Below are positions 22,861 to 34,355 of a stretch of DNA of 64,000 bases, piece by piece. Made by a program: the position numbers and the translations under genes. Position 1 is the first letter of the stretch. Each line of letters begins with the position of its first letter. Source of the DNA: Channallabes apus (taxonomy: Eukaryota > Chordata > Actinopteri > Siluriformes > Clariidae); NCBI GenBank assembly GCA_030522415.1, contig CM060104.1:14791729-14855728 (forward strand). Direction: 5' to 3'. The notes below the pieces were generated by a model. That model was not told the origin of the DNA. It did no database searches and saw only the letters and a list, made by a program, of their open reading frames with translations.

Positions 22861-23840
22861 ATGTACAGAAGACTAGCTGCTGAAAAGTGCTGTCATGAAA
22901 AACACAATCCCTCCTGCCAAACCAAACACCGCACCATGTCAGTGTCTACATATGAAAACATCGACATTTAATGTTGTTCTGTTAGAAGTTCTACCGCATA
23001 CTTGACCTTTTTAGTCTTTTTTTTTTTTTTATATAGCTGAGCTCCTTCTCAGTGCTCTAGTGATTTTCTGTGCTTTTGTGCTCACTGCTCAGTCTAAAAA
23101 CCCTGAAATCATATTCTAAAGTTTCCTATCCTTACTGCTACTAATGCCATAGACTCTGCTGTGGGCCAAAGGAAGTATCATGAATAATTGGTGCAGTTGG
23201 TAATAATTGGTGCCAACATAGTTTTCAACACTTGTCAGATCATCTGAAAGCAGATATGAAAAGTTCTCCACACATTTAAGATAATGTTGAAGGTAATTTT
23301 TGTACAATGCATGAAAGTGATGTTCCTTGAGTGCTGTCTCGTTTACTGGCTCTACAGCAGGGCGGCTGTGATTACTGGCAGCTAACTGCAGTGATTAAGT
23401 CAATCACAGCAGGATGAGTAGGCTGATAGTGATGTGGAAGAGCTCCAATGACTACAACAGTGATCCAGCTTTGCTAGATTGTGGGGGATTCTATGGGATA
23501 ATTCTATGCAGTGGGTCTCCTCATGTCCTTTAACTCTATGCATTATTTTGTGAGTATTATCACCTAAGCCTTTTATTTGTGTACTGGTGAAACAGTACAC
23601 TTGACTTGAGGAACTTGGGTTAATGTTTTAACATCCGCATTAATTTATTCTGGCGCAGGAAAGTAGCATATTTCAATGGTAAAGCTGTTCACCAATGTTT
23701 ATTTAGAAAGAAAAAAAAAAGGTAATTTTTTAAATTAAATTTTACTTTTGATATAATGTATGTCTAAAATTGATGTGAATCAAAAGCAGTCATGTACTTT
23801 TTAATCAATCCTCTCTCCCCCCCCCCTTATTTTCACTTCA
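22861..23840. other. ALG14-CNN3 intergenic, nothing recognised
   Basis: No exon is seen. Contains a T run near 23019-23030, an A run at 23709-23719 and a C run at 23817-23826. Confidence 0.5.
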
Positions 23841-23851
23841 GACTTTAATTT
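23841..23851 (+). repeat. Target-site duplication, left copy
   Basis: GACTTTAATTT, repeated exactly at 23979-23989 around a truncated SINE. Confidence 0.9.
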
Positions 23852-23978
23852 CATTCATTCATCTTCTATACCGCTTTATCCTGTATTTAGGGTCGCGGGG
23901 ACCTGGAGCCTATCCCAGGAGACTCAGGGCATGAGGCAGGGTACACCCTGGACAGCGTGCCAATCCATCACAGACCAA
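23852..23978 (-). repeat. 5'-truncated SINE, minus strand
   Basis: 127 bp comprising only the 3' part of the SINE: (CATT)n, TCTATACCGCTTTATCCTG, CTGGAGCCTATCCCAGGAG, GTACACCCTGGACAGCGTGC. Flanked by exact 11-bp duplications, so it is a single retrotransposition event that stopped before the tRNA head. Confidence 0.9.
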
Positions 23979-24620
23979 GACTTTAATTTGTTTCTTTGCA
24001 TTTATCTATCATGTTTTCACATTGGGTTTTCACACACTGTGGGTGTGCGGTTGTTACATTTCTGATTAATTTCTGGTTTATTTTTTTTAATCTTCGTATA
24101 AGCAGCAAGGATTAACAAATAGTCTAATAGCTAATAGTTTACCGCTCTAGTCAGCTGCTTGTTTCTTTGCCTTCCTAACAATGTTCACAGCCTTTTGTTA
24201 GCTTCATGTGATGATTAATAAAAATATTGTGTGTGAAACTTCATATTTGTTCAACGGTCATAGAACCCCCTCAAGTATGACACTCGATATGACAAATGTG
24301 GGAAAATGCTATTCTTGATTTTTTTTTTTTAACGAAAAGTAAATAGTCTTCGTGGTCTGAGTGGAAACATGAAATCAATATGTCATACATATACAATTGT
24401 TTTTGCCAATGCTTCCAAAGGATCCCAATAACTCTGTCACATGCCTGTCACATGGGTTTTTGAGAGTGTTAAACGGGTTGCTTGCTAAAAAGCCTTTATT
24501 AGTATAAAAACTGTAGCTACATTTTGAGGTGTCTCATTGTGCTATCCAAAAGGTGCTATTGATTTTGTAGTATAATTAATTTAATGATTTTATTTGGAAT
24601 GATAAAACATTAAAAATCAC

Positions 24621-24935
24621 ACCTGGCACAGTGGTGTTGTGGTTGGCGCTGTTGCCTTGCACCTACTGGGTCGTGGGTTCGATTCTTTGAGTCTGTGCGC
24701 ATGGAGTTTGCATGTTGTCCATGTGCTTGGTGGGTTTCTTCCAGGTATCCCAGTTTCCTCCCACATTCGAAAACATGCAGATTGGGCTTATTGACCTTCC
24801 CAAATTGCATGTGTTTGTGTGTGTGTACTGCAAAGGATTGGCACCTTGTCCAAAGTGCACTGCACAAAGTTTCTTGGGATATGCTCCAGGCTGCCATGGC
24901 CCTGTACAGGATAAACAGAGCAGAAGATAAATGAA
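24621..24935 (+). repeat. tRNA-derived SINE, near full length
   Basis: The head has GTGGTTGGCGC (A-box region) and GGGTTCGATTC (B box). The body carries GTGGGTTTCTTCCAGGTATC, a (TG)n patch, then TGGCACCTTGTCC and CAGGATAAACAGAGCAGAAGATAAATGAAT. It is more diverged than the 7803 and 37828 copies, so probably older. Confidence 0.8.
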
Positions 24936-25079
24936 TATCATATACAGGTCTACAACAATTACATGCGGTGAAAAAGAAACCATGTGTCCTGTTTGAGTTT
25001 CTTCACGAAAAGCTTTTTATGTAACACAAGCATAAATAAAACAGGTATAATAAGTCTGGCCCTCTCAGTAGTCAGTAAA

Positions 25080-25428
25080 TGCTGCCAGCAGCACAGCTGT
25101 GATGGGTGGGCGTGGTTACGTATTTAAATTGCTCATCTGTGATTGGCTGAATGAAATCCGTCAGTCGTCTTGCGACATTTTTCCTCCCAAAAAAAACAAC
25201 AACCCGAGCTACAGGAGCGAGAATTTTCCGAGTGAGCTCAGTAACACCGCTGTCGTCCCGAAAAGAGGCTGAACTCAGGCGGAGTTTATGACTTTGGCCT
25301 TTTTGCGGCATCTCTGAATTTCATCGGCTTTAATCTGAAATCAAGTGAAACACGCGAGCTTGTACTTTTTGTTTTGTTCTTTTTCCTCCAGATTTCTGTA
25401 ACACAAAGACATTTTAAAGCAGGGAAAC
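25080..25428 (+). promoter_or_regulatory. cnn3: CNN3 proximal promoter and 5' UTR
   Basis: Less AT-rich and richer in CpG than the flanks. Visible elements are a GC/CACC-type box GGGTGGGCGTGG (25104-25115), AT-rich TATTTAAATT (25121-25130) and an inverted CCAAT box GATTGGC (25141-25147). The probable 5' UTR runs to 25428. No perfect SRF CArG box was found here. The transcription start is not fixed. Confidence 0.55.
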
Positions 25429-25485
25429 ATGGCTCAGTTCAACAAGGGACCAGCCTACGGATTATCTGCAGAAGTTAAAAGCAAG
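25429..25485 (+). CDS. cnn3: CNN3 coding exon 1
   Basis: Encodes residues 1-19. The start context GAAACATGG is good, and the N terminus matches calponins ([14 protein letters not shown]). Donor GTAGGC, phase 0. Confidence 0.96.
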
Positions 25486-26448
25486 GTAGGCCTAAATCGA
25501 CTTTTTCTTAGACTCATCGAAAGAGAAATAAAAAAGATGCTGATCAGAAGAAGCAGAAATAACTGTAGGCTGATGATTGTGTTGCTGCAGTGGACCTGAA
25601 GCTGAGCATCTGTCTGTTAGTAAGAGAGTTCTTTTTTTAACACCATAGTGGATATAAAACTGAACTAATAACAGTATTCCGAGTTTGTTTTTGTGAAAAG
25701 TATCAAAAAGTCACACAATCAATGATGCAATATCTAATTCAAGCAGCCAACCTTTGATCTCTTTTTTTTTTTTTTTTTAATTTGAAGTCTCATTTGTCTA
25801 TTCTCAGCTTTTTACAGCTGTAAAAGTTATTACAAGCTACTAAAGTTAAAATCGTTGATCATGAAGGTTTATTGAAACATCCAGCTCGTTATATAAACAG
25901 GTTTTTGCTGACTTCAGAACGCGACACGGACTCAGTGAGCCGCTAGTTTAGCTCCTCTCAGAACATGTGGTGTATCTGAAATGCACATGCAGTAGATCTG
26001 GGAGCGTGCGTGCGTTTCTTTACTTTCAGGTTTATCCGTTAAAATGTGCGCGATGAATGAAAGAAGACGTAAAGCCAAGTCCATTGTGTCCTATTGTCCG
26101 CCTGAGTGGGCGGAGTCTGTCCCTCCTCACCCTCCATAATCACTGGACCTGTTACAACTCCAGCTCCCATTCATTACTCATTATTCACTTTCCTCATCGC
26201 GTAGGTTTCGCCATGTGGCGAATTATACGTGTTTACACTTTTCTGACCAGGATATGAATTCTGGAAGAGTTTTAGACTGAATGAAGTGTGCATAGGATCC
26301 GTGATTTCACACCAAACAGGCTGGGAAAATTGCCAAGTGTTGAAGCAGGCAGGATGTTGAATGAGACAGCGGAAATGCCTCACAAATTCTTTCGTGGATG
26401 ACGTCACCATTCACCAAAGGGCTTTGGGGAGCAAATTGGGTTGTAGGT

Positions 26449-26484
<36 letters not shown>

Positions 26485-29400
26485 AACACACACATCATTA
26501 TATTCTATAGAGGACTTTAAATACATTATTCCACTGGCTTTGTGAGTCTTTCTAAAGATTGCGAACATTTCCTGTGAAGTCACTGTTCTGGTAGATTAAT
26601 GGAGGAAATAATGTTGAAGAGCAGGTAATCTACACATTTCTGGAATGTATACTAGATGTACTAGGATTAGTGTTCCAAAGTATCTAGCGTTGTTGTTGTT
26701 GTTTATTATTAGTCGTAGAAGTAGGATTTTGTCACTCTTTGAGGAAGGATGTTTTTAACAGCAAAAATATATAGTCACTTGGATTTAATATTGGAATAAA
26801 TTCAGAATTAACCTGGATGACTGCAAAGCTTAAATAACAGTTAGCCTGAGTGTCTATAATCTGGAAGGTTTCTGTACAGATACATAAACTGTTTCAGCTT
26901 GTGCTCCACTATGAGCCTTCCAGGGTCTGTCTGAACCATATTGTCCCATTTCTGCTGCAAAACTTTTACAAGTAGAATATTAATAACGACCAGAAGTATT
27001 GTTTTTGTTCAGTACACGTGCTTTTCAGCACCATTATAACAGCTATTCCACCAGTTGATATTTATTTCAAGGTAAGGAAAAATTCAAAAGAAAACCCAAT
27101 AATTATGTATTTATTTATATAATATTTTCCAAACTGGACGCTACAGTTCTAACTATGATCAGTTCTTTATTTGGTGCTTTTGTCATCTTTAACATGCATA
27201 AACTGCACAAATCAAGAGGATATGGAGAAAGTGTAATATCTAAATGTTACACAGTGTTGTGCATCACTGTTAGTTTGTAGATCTTCTACAATTAAGGAAA
27301 AGCCAGGTGAGTAACAAGGATTCAGTAGCCTAAAGGGATAGTAGAATTCTGTTCCAGGCTGTTTGCTATGGGTCAGATATTTGCTGGTCCTGTTTCCCCT
27401 GTTCAACAGCCTGCATTCTTGAAAACCGAGCATGTTACTGTTTGTTGGCTCTTTATAAATCAACCAGACGGTCATTCAGTATCAGTCTTTCTTTCTCTCT
27501 TTTTTTTTTTTCTCATGTAATCTTTTATTTATTCGAGTCTAGTACAGTTATGTTTAATAACTATCACTTTTAAATTCATGAGCTGAGACAAATGTACTGA
27601 AAACTTAATTTTTCAGTTACTCATCATCCATCCCTGGTTACCCAATATTTACAGGATTATTGCCTGTACACCATAGGCCAGTCATCAGTTTACAAAACCA
27701 GCATGTAGCAGTTTAAGGAATGGAGATGTTAATACTTTGTTTAATCAGTCACCATTTACATTAATAATTGATTTACGTCAGACATATCAATGGAATGCTG
27801 TTTAATGCAATGCATGGCCATTGTCTGGGATGTTTTAGAGCAAAAACGTGAAAATTTAGTCCATCTTGCCATGCAATCAGTTCTCAGAGATGTGATGTTC
27901 CCAAAATAGTACTGAGTATCGGTATTTTTTTGATACTGGTGGCAAGCCAGATCAGATTTTACAGTCTAGTGTCATATTCTGTAAATATGAGTGGCATGTC
28001 TTGTGTAACCACAGGGCCTGACTACTAAGTATTATATTATCATTCTTCTAATGTTGCTCATAACTTATTAGATGAGGGTAGTTTCTGTTCAGTACTGTGT
28101 ATCAGGCCTTAATTTGGAGCTTTGATAGTACTGTAGTGTCATAGTATAAATAAATTGGGTTATTTCATCCCTGTATAGTAATTTTACAAGTGTTTGGAGG
28201 TGCTTTGAAACACTCTCATTTTGGAAAATTCATATGGAATACCAGACCTGCTTATGTTTTTTTTAGACCGACCCCTGTGTTTCGTCTGAGCTCACTGGAG
28301 AAATGCCTTGGAAGAGCTGAACATCAGTGTGTTCATCATCATGTAAGGAATGAAGATCAAGATGGAATTGAGTGGGATTGATTGAGTTGAAGAAAAACCT
28401 GGGAGTGGTTTTTGGTGTAACCAAATCCAGGTTAAGTTTGTGTCTCTGGGGCCGTTTCCCCACAATGCTACATTCCAGAGAGAGGCTTAATGTAACCAAT
28501 GACTGCTCATGTGGATAGAGAGACTGTGCGGTCTGACAACTTGCTGCATTCCCTGCAGTATGCTGACCAGGAAAAATTTTCCCTGGATTAGTCCAGGATG
28601 TGTTTAAAAAAAAAAAAAAAGCTGCAGCTGTTAACCCTCTGTTGCCATTTTGGATAAGGCAGGAAAGTCCATTTCCTGAGGCCATTGTTGTCCTGTTTTT
28701 GTATCCCACATCCTTAGCAAAGTTTTTTTTTGGGGCCTTTGACAAAATTAGCTAAATAGCTTTTTATGGTGCTTTTATACATTAATGTACTAAAGGCTTG
28801 ATGGTTCAACCACTTTTACCTCCCTCCATTTGCTTCTACATAACCTTTTTATGAAGTGTACTTCACTGCTTGTCTAGTATTTAGGTAAAATTAATTTAAC
28901 TTTCAGTGAAAAAGATCTGATGGCTGTAGCTTGTGATTGATTTTTTTATTTATTTATTTATTTATTTACTTACTTTGCCGGACCTATTTATCTGACAAAA
29001 TCAGTATTATGGATTTGAAGCATCCATAATACTGACTGAAAAGAATCCTGTCTGTGTGTTTGCTGTACATTCAGTCTGTTTTGTCATGTCATTCAGAAGT
29101 TCTTAGAAGTGTAAATAGAAAGGCTGGGCCAACATGTCTAAAAAGAGAAGCTAAAATGTTTCCTTATGTTGCCTGAGTTCCACATGGACGACTGTTGAAT
29201 GGGGAAAGTAGAATCTCAGGTTATCAGTTTTATATTTTCCCCTATACTTGTACATAAATAAGTTGAACTTTTTTCGTGATCTTTTGAGTATGCTAGTGAT
29301 GCAATAAGGCCTGTGAGACTTTATGAAGTTAGCCATTTTGTCATTACATGAGGAGGTTGCCTATTCTCAGGGAGTGACCGTTGCCTATAGTGCCTTCTTC

Positions 29401-32400
29401 CTAGTGGCTTCTCTCACATTCCAGCTGAGAGGCTTTCATAAGAGACTAGTAGTTCACCACACTACAGCCAAAACTGAACCTCACTCTGCTGAAGAGAGGA
29501 GAAATTACCATTGCAAAGTCCTGAGCATGGATACAGTTACCCACACAGTTCAGGCACATTCAAGCATGTTTCTTTTGGATACTTGTTTTGCCATTACTTG
29601 GTTTTACTGTCTTAACCTCCGTGCCCTGGCACGATTTCAGCCGATCATAACTAATAATGGCAATAAGCTAATATTGTACCTACACTGCCATGAATAAGTT
29701 ATGGTTTAGGCCAGCAATGGAAAGTAAATCAAGGCAAGTCAAAGTAAGGTGTTTCTCTCATAGGGGTCTTTTATTGCCTTCTTAAGAGCTAAATATTTTT
29801 GAGGACTATATCCAAGTCCTTTCACAGTGAAGTTTTGCATTCTGTTTTAAAATGTGCATATGAGGTACTATGGTTGTTTTATCAACACGTGTCTAGGAAT
29901 ACACACTTCCTTGTTTTGTCTGTATCTAGTAAGGTTTGAGACTAGTGACAGCAGAAGGTGTGCTGAAATGCGTGTGGATCCGAAATGAATTCTACTGTTT
30001 ATCATGATTTGTCCATAAGGAGTGATGTGGTCCGTTTTATGAAATCTGTCTCAGTCTTCAATGCTGCATCGTTTACCAGTGTATTACAGACCACCAGATA
30101 AAGATCATGTCATGGGGTTTGTCTCTGTGACAACTCTATAAACACGTTAAGTGAGATTCAGTATGTATTAACAGTCATGGAGTGATTTAATGATGCCACA
30201 GCTTTCACCTTTCATCATACGCTTGTGATGATCCATTGGCTCACATCTAGAATTGTTGACTTTACTGTTGGCATACCAGGCCGTCTTCTCATGCCATTTA
30301 TTAAGTGTAAAAAAAGAGCCAGTGAGTCAAAAGTGTCCATGCTCTGATTCAATAATTACATGGCAAACTGGTTAACCATGTGTCACATGACTGTATGCTT
30401 ACACAGAAACAAAAACAAGCAGTACAAGATTTATTTTTTTTATTGCAGGAATAAAAAAAAAAATGATGAGCCAAAAAATTCATTTAGTATGACTTTAAAG
30501 ATATTTCTTAAAGGCATCTGCAATTCGGAATAACTGCTACATCTGGTCCTGATCAGTGGTTGCGATTTGACAGGCTTGCACACTCTTCCAGTGAGGCTGG
30601 ATAAATCCCCTCTGGAGCTTCAAAATATGTTGTGATTATAGAATACAGTACCACTCGTACTTAGGAGCATGTGAGGTAGTCCACTGAAAAGCCAGTTTCA
30701 ATCTAACATGCATTTGCTTTTCCTGTTTTTTATTATAAATTTTTTTTTTAAACATTTAGATTGCACAGAAATATGACCTGCAGAAAGAAGAAGAGCTTCG
30801 TTTTTGGATTGAAGAGGTGACTGGCATGCCCATTGGAGACAACTTTCAGAAGGGCCTGAAAGATGGTGTCATTCTGTGCGAGTAAGTTTGTATACTTCGT
30901 GTGTGTGTGTGTGTGTGATCAGATCTCTCTGCATAATAAGTCATATCCTGAGGGAGTTGAGATGGTAATGTGTGATCTGCCATCACTGTAACACGGGGAG
31001 CGACGACTCACAACATCAAATCGAATAAACTGCCCTTCATCCTCATCAAATTTCTTCTCTGTAGACCCCCCCCCCCCAACATTTTCTATCATTTATTCAT
31101 CTTTCTATTTTTTTATTTGAAGTATAATACTATATGATATCTTTTACTAATATAATATTATGTCCTTGTTTGTTTTAGGTTAATAAACAAGCTACAGCCA
31201 AGTTCCATAAAGAAAATCAACCACTCACAGCTGAACTGGCACAAGGTAGAGTTTCTGCTGCTGCTGGTCACCATCCAAGTGAAACCCTTTGTTGTGAAAA
31301 CCTTTTCATTTAGTGTCTTGGATAGCAGAGATATTCTCCAAAGAAATAACCCTCTAGGACAGAGCTGCCAAGGAAGCATTGTCTAAAAGATCAGTCAAAT
31401 GTTTTATTCCCTTCTCAGATTTGAAGCCAGTTTTGAATGAACACATCAACAATAAATGGCAATCAGAATGGGACCAATAATAAACTATATAAAATAAACT
31501 CTGATGTTGGATCAAGACATACTTTTCCTTTTAAAAATCGCTGGGATCCAGTGACCTATACAAGATGCAGGATAGGACACAAAAGCAACACACACATTTT
31601 TACTGTCAAGAGAAAATCCACCACAATGTTCATCATGCAGAACCCAGTTGTCCATCAAACATATTTTATTTGACTGTAACTCTTTTACTCCTTTAAGGAA
31701 CTTGTTTTACTCTGACACTTTTAAAGTTTTTGAACAAGCAAATCCAAATATGGTTTTAAAATTCTTTGAAAAAAAAAAAACATTTTAAACATCTTATCTA
31801 GTTTTTGAATAACAAAAATGCTTCTCGCCATGAATATAGCTATAGAAGCTGGCATGGCATTAAAAAAAGAAAGAATAACCCTCTTCCACAACACTAGTCT
31901 GCATGGTCACTGTGTGCTATGGCAATAGTGAAACCCATGATTTTAAGCTTTTATTGTGTCTTAATGGGATTGGTGTAAAACGGCTCTCCTTGTCACGATG
32001 TTTCCTGTAGCTGGAGAACCTTGGGAATTTCATCAAAGCCATTCTAGACTACGGCTTGAAGCCCAATGACATCTTTGAAGCCAATGACCTCTTTGAAAAT
32101 GGGAACATGACTCAAGTCCAGACCACACTGCTTGCTCTTGCCAGCATGGTATGTTCTGCTCCTTCGTCATATACAATGAATCAGCTTGTTGTAACTTGTC
32201 TAACGTGCAATCATGTATGATTTTACTTTTTTGCAGGCAAAAACTAAAGGCCTTGATACAAAGGTTGACATTGGAGTTAAATATGCAGATAAGCAGGAGA
32301 GGCGTTTTGATGATGAGAAGATGAAGGCTGGCCAGTGTGTTATTGGACTTCAGGTTAGACATGTGTCTTCAGCTGCTTTTAACATCCGATTGATTGCGAC

Positions 32401-33540
32401 TTAATTATTTTGCCCACTACTATTACATGTAGCAAAATATCAAAGTTGTTGTTTTTTAGATGGGGACTAATAAATGCGCAAGCCAGGCTGGCATGACAGC
32501 TTATGGCACACGGAGACATCTTTATGATCCAAAGACCCAAACAGACAAGCCTTATGATCAGACTACAATCAGCCTGCAGATGGGAACTAACAAAGGAGCT
32601 AGCCAGGTACATGCACTGAACAAGTAACACCGTTGCATTAAAAGTGTGTAAGGAGTAAAACACTGTTGTCTTTTCACAAGAACACTGTGCTGTGCATGAA
32701 TGCAATAAAATAGAAAAATCTCAGTGAATCTACATTATAAAGTATGAATGGATGGATGGAAGGAAGCCAGTTAGATAAGTAGAACAAGTTGAATGTGATC
32801 TAACATCTAAAGTAGGGCTGCATGATTTGATAAACACATTGCATTGCATTTATTTTGGGACATGGGATTGTGAATTAAACTGCGATAGTTATCAAATTTA
32901 CTATTTTGTATTTAAGCATTATTTATCTAGGTTAGCACCACATAATGGCACAAATTATCTCATTAAGGATATGTCAGCCAATATTCATCACTTTCGAAAT
33001 TATTTTAAAACTTAAATAATTCCACAGGTCAATACTGTGATTTAAATTTTATGTGATTAATTGTGCAGTCTTCACCTAAAGTATAATATGATCGCGAATG
33101 GCAAACTTAAATAGAAATTTCTTCTATTTCATAGATTTGGTCATACTTTTTAGTATTTGTCTCTTTTTAAATATTAAAACTTTCCCTCTTCTCTCTAGGC
33201 TGGCATGTCTGCCCCGGGTACCAGAAGAGACATTTTTGATCAGAAGACCGCTGTGCAACCTCTGGACAACTCTACTATCTCCCTGCAGATGGGCACCAAC
33301 AAGGTGGCATCTCAGAAGGGCATGAGTGTGTACGGGCTGGGCAGACAGGTCTACGACCCCAAATACTGCGCTGCGGCCACAGAACCAATCATCCATGCCA
33401 ACGGCAGCCAAGGCACAGGCACGAATGGCTCAGAGATCAGTGACAGTGACTATCAGGCAGAATACCAAGAGGAGGAATACCAGGGCAATTACCATGATGA
33501 ATACAGTGGCCACTACAATGACCAGGGTATCGACTACTAG
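25429..33540 (+). CDS. cnn3: CNN3, calponin-3 (7 coding exons)
   Basis: Acidic calponin, an actin-binding protein of the cytoskeleton that stabilises actin filaments and modulates actomyosin activity. Exons: 25429-25485, 30760-30881, 31179-31245, 32011-32148, 32237-32353, 32460-32606, 33199-33540. The joined 990 nt encode 329 residues plus TAG, the mammalian length. Residues 1-19 are [20 protein letters not shown] calponin-homology domain spans about 25-130 ([58 protein letters not shown]). Three calponin repeats start at 164, 204 and 243, each with LQMGTNK(C/G/V)ASQ(A/K)GM. The tail (about 269-329) is acidic and Tyr-rich, ending DQGIDY. The acidic tail and the sequence KYCAAATEP identify CNN3 rather than CNN1 or CNN2. 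It could be one of two teleost co-orthologues (a or b), which I cannot decide. Confidence 0.98.
25486..30759 (+). other. cnn3: CNN3 intron 1 (5.3 kb)
   Basis: Contains a (TA)n(CA)n microsatellite (26452-26493) and a (TTTA)n run (28949-28975). No transposon terminus or extra exon was recognised. Open frames at 28263-28745 (minus) and 29323-29697 (plus) have no family motif. The first 600 bp after exon 1 remain CpG-richer than the rest and could include promoter-proximal elements. Confidence 0.75.
26452..26493 (+). repeat. (TA)n(CA)n compound microsatellite
   Basis: Alternating TA units followed by CA units in CNN3 intron 1. Confidence 0.85.
30760..30881 (+). CDS. cnn3: CNN3 coding exon 2
   Basis: Encodes the start of the CH domain ([20 protein letters not shown] ... 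DGVILCE). Acceptor ATTTAG, donor GTAAGT, exits in phase 2. Confidence 0.95.
31179..31245 (+). CDS. cnn3: CNN3 coding exon 3
   Basis: Completes the Glu codon, then [20 protein letters not shown]. 67 nt, the small exon typical of calponin genes. Donor GTAGAG. Confidence 0.95.
32011..32148 (+). CDS. cnn3: CNN3 coding exon 4
   Basis: Encodes residues 83-128, the second half of the CH domain ([20 protein letters not shown], then [19 protein letters not shown]). Acceptor CCTGTAG, donor GTATGT. Confidence 0.96.
32237..32353 (+). CDS. cnn3: CNN3 coding exon 5
   Basis: Encodes residues 129-167, the linker and the first residues of calponin repeat 1 (VIGLQ). Acceptor TTTTGCAG, donor GTTAGA. Confidence 0.96.
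32460..32606 (+). CDS. cnn3: CNN3 coding exon 6
   Basis: Encodes residues 168-216: the remainder of repeat 1 ([20 protein letters not shown]) and the start of repeat 2 ([13 protein letters not shown]). Each repeat is therefore split across an exon border at the same place. Confidence 0.96.
33199..33540 (+). CDS. cnn3: CNN3 coding exon 7
   Basis: Encodes residues 217-329: the rest of repeat 2, repeat 3 ([20 protein letters not shown]) and the acidic tail, ending with TAG. The tail has tandem Glu/Tyr motifs ([15 protein letters not shown]). Confidence 0.97.
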   Translation, partial: AGMSAPGTRRDIFDQKTAVQPLDNSTISLQMGTNKVASQKGMSVYGLGRQVYDPKYCAAATEPIIHANGSQGTGTNGSEISDSDYQAEYQEEEYQGNYHDEYSGHYNDQGIDY

Positions 33541-34355
33541 GTGGAGGTGCATAATTAATCAAAACAGTATTAATGCAATATATTCTCAACAGAGCAAGTC
33601 TTTTGCTATCATCATTAGTCTTTGTTTTGTATTAAGGGATAAGAGCGAGTTTGTGAAAGGAAAAGAGTGTTATTGGGATCCCTGCCCCTACTCTAGGTGC
33701 CCTGTTTTTAAGCTGGCCATGTTTTACTATGGTCGTATTTAAATATAAACTATAAAATACATAACACCTGCTATGTTAAGGCTCAGAACATTACTTTTAA
33801 CGTTTTTATGAAGAATGGAGAACTGTGAAGAAAATATTCCACATTTTCACTATGCAGAATTTGCTAAATAGAAATCCGCTTTTTATACCCTGTGATTTCT
33901 TTGTTCATTCGTTTCTTTTCATGCATCTCGAAGTGAGTCAGTCTGAATTAGTAAGTCAGTAAGCTTCATCAATCAGTCTCTGCTTTATTGTAGCATATAA
34001 GGACTGTGGATGATCTTAAGTTGTCAATTAATAAGCAAAACAAAGTATAAAGAGAGAAAGCTTTTAAACTATTCCATTTGTCTTTTCATGTCACTGGAAG
34101 TTGTAGTTTTTTTCAAATCTCTAAAATTATAAGGTTTTAGTTTTTTTTTTTATTTTTTAGAGACTTTCTTCATTAAGACTGGATAACCAAGATCTCATTT
34201 TAGTTTCTTGTTTTTATCAAAGTTTTATTTGTGCCATAATCTTTTAAATTTGTCTTCTACATTCCACTCCCACTGTATTTATTGTCATTTTCTCATTTAA
34301 ACTGTTCTTCTGTCATACGGTTCTTTTTATGAATAAATTGTATGTTATAAACAAA
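33541..34355 (+). other. cnn3: CNN3 3' UTR
   Basis: About 0.8 kb of AT-rich sequence after the CNN3 stop, with an AATAAA hexamer at 34332-34337. The length is similar to mammalian CNN3 3' UTRs as I recall them. The exact cleavage site is inferred. Confidence 0.65.
34332..34337 (+). promoter_or_regulatory. cnn3: Polyadenylation signal, CNN3
   Basis: AATAAA in the context ATGAATAAATTGT, about 790 bp after the stop codon. Confidence 0.7.

Noticed and set aside
25072..25311. Antisense open frame over the CNN3 promoter
   Set aside because: A consequence of the CpG-richer promoter having few stop codons. No similarity recognised.
28263..28745. 160-residue minus-strand open frame in CNN3 intron 1
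   Set aside because: Contains translated homopolymers (poly-Phe, poly-Lys type) and no recognisable domain. The host gene's exons are fully accounted for.
29323..29697. 124-residue plus-strand open frame in CNN3 intron 1
   Set aside because: No motif, and not in phase or needed for CNN3, whose exons 1 and 2 join to a standard calponin N terminus.
33098..33742. Open frames overlapping the CNN3 last exon in other frames
   Set aside because: Shadows of exon 7. Only the frame with calponin repeats and the acidic tail is real.
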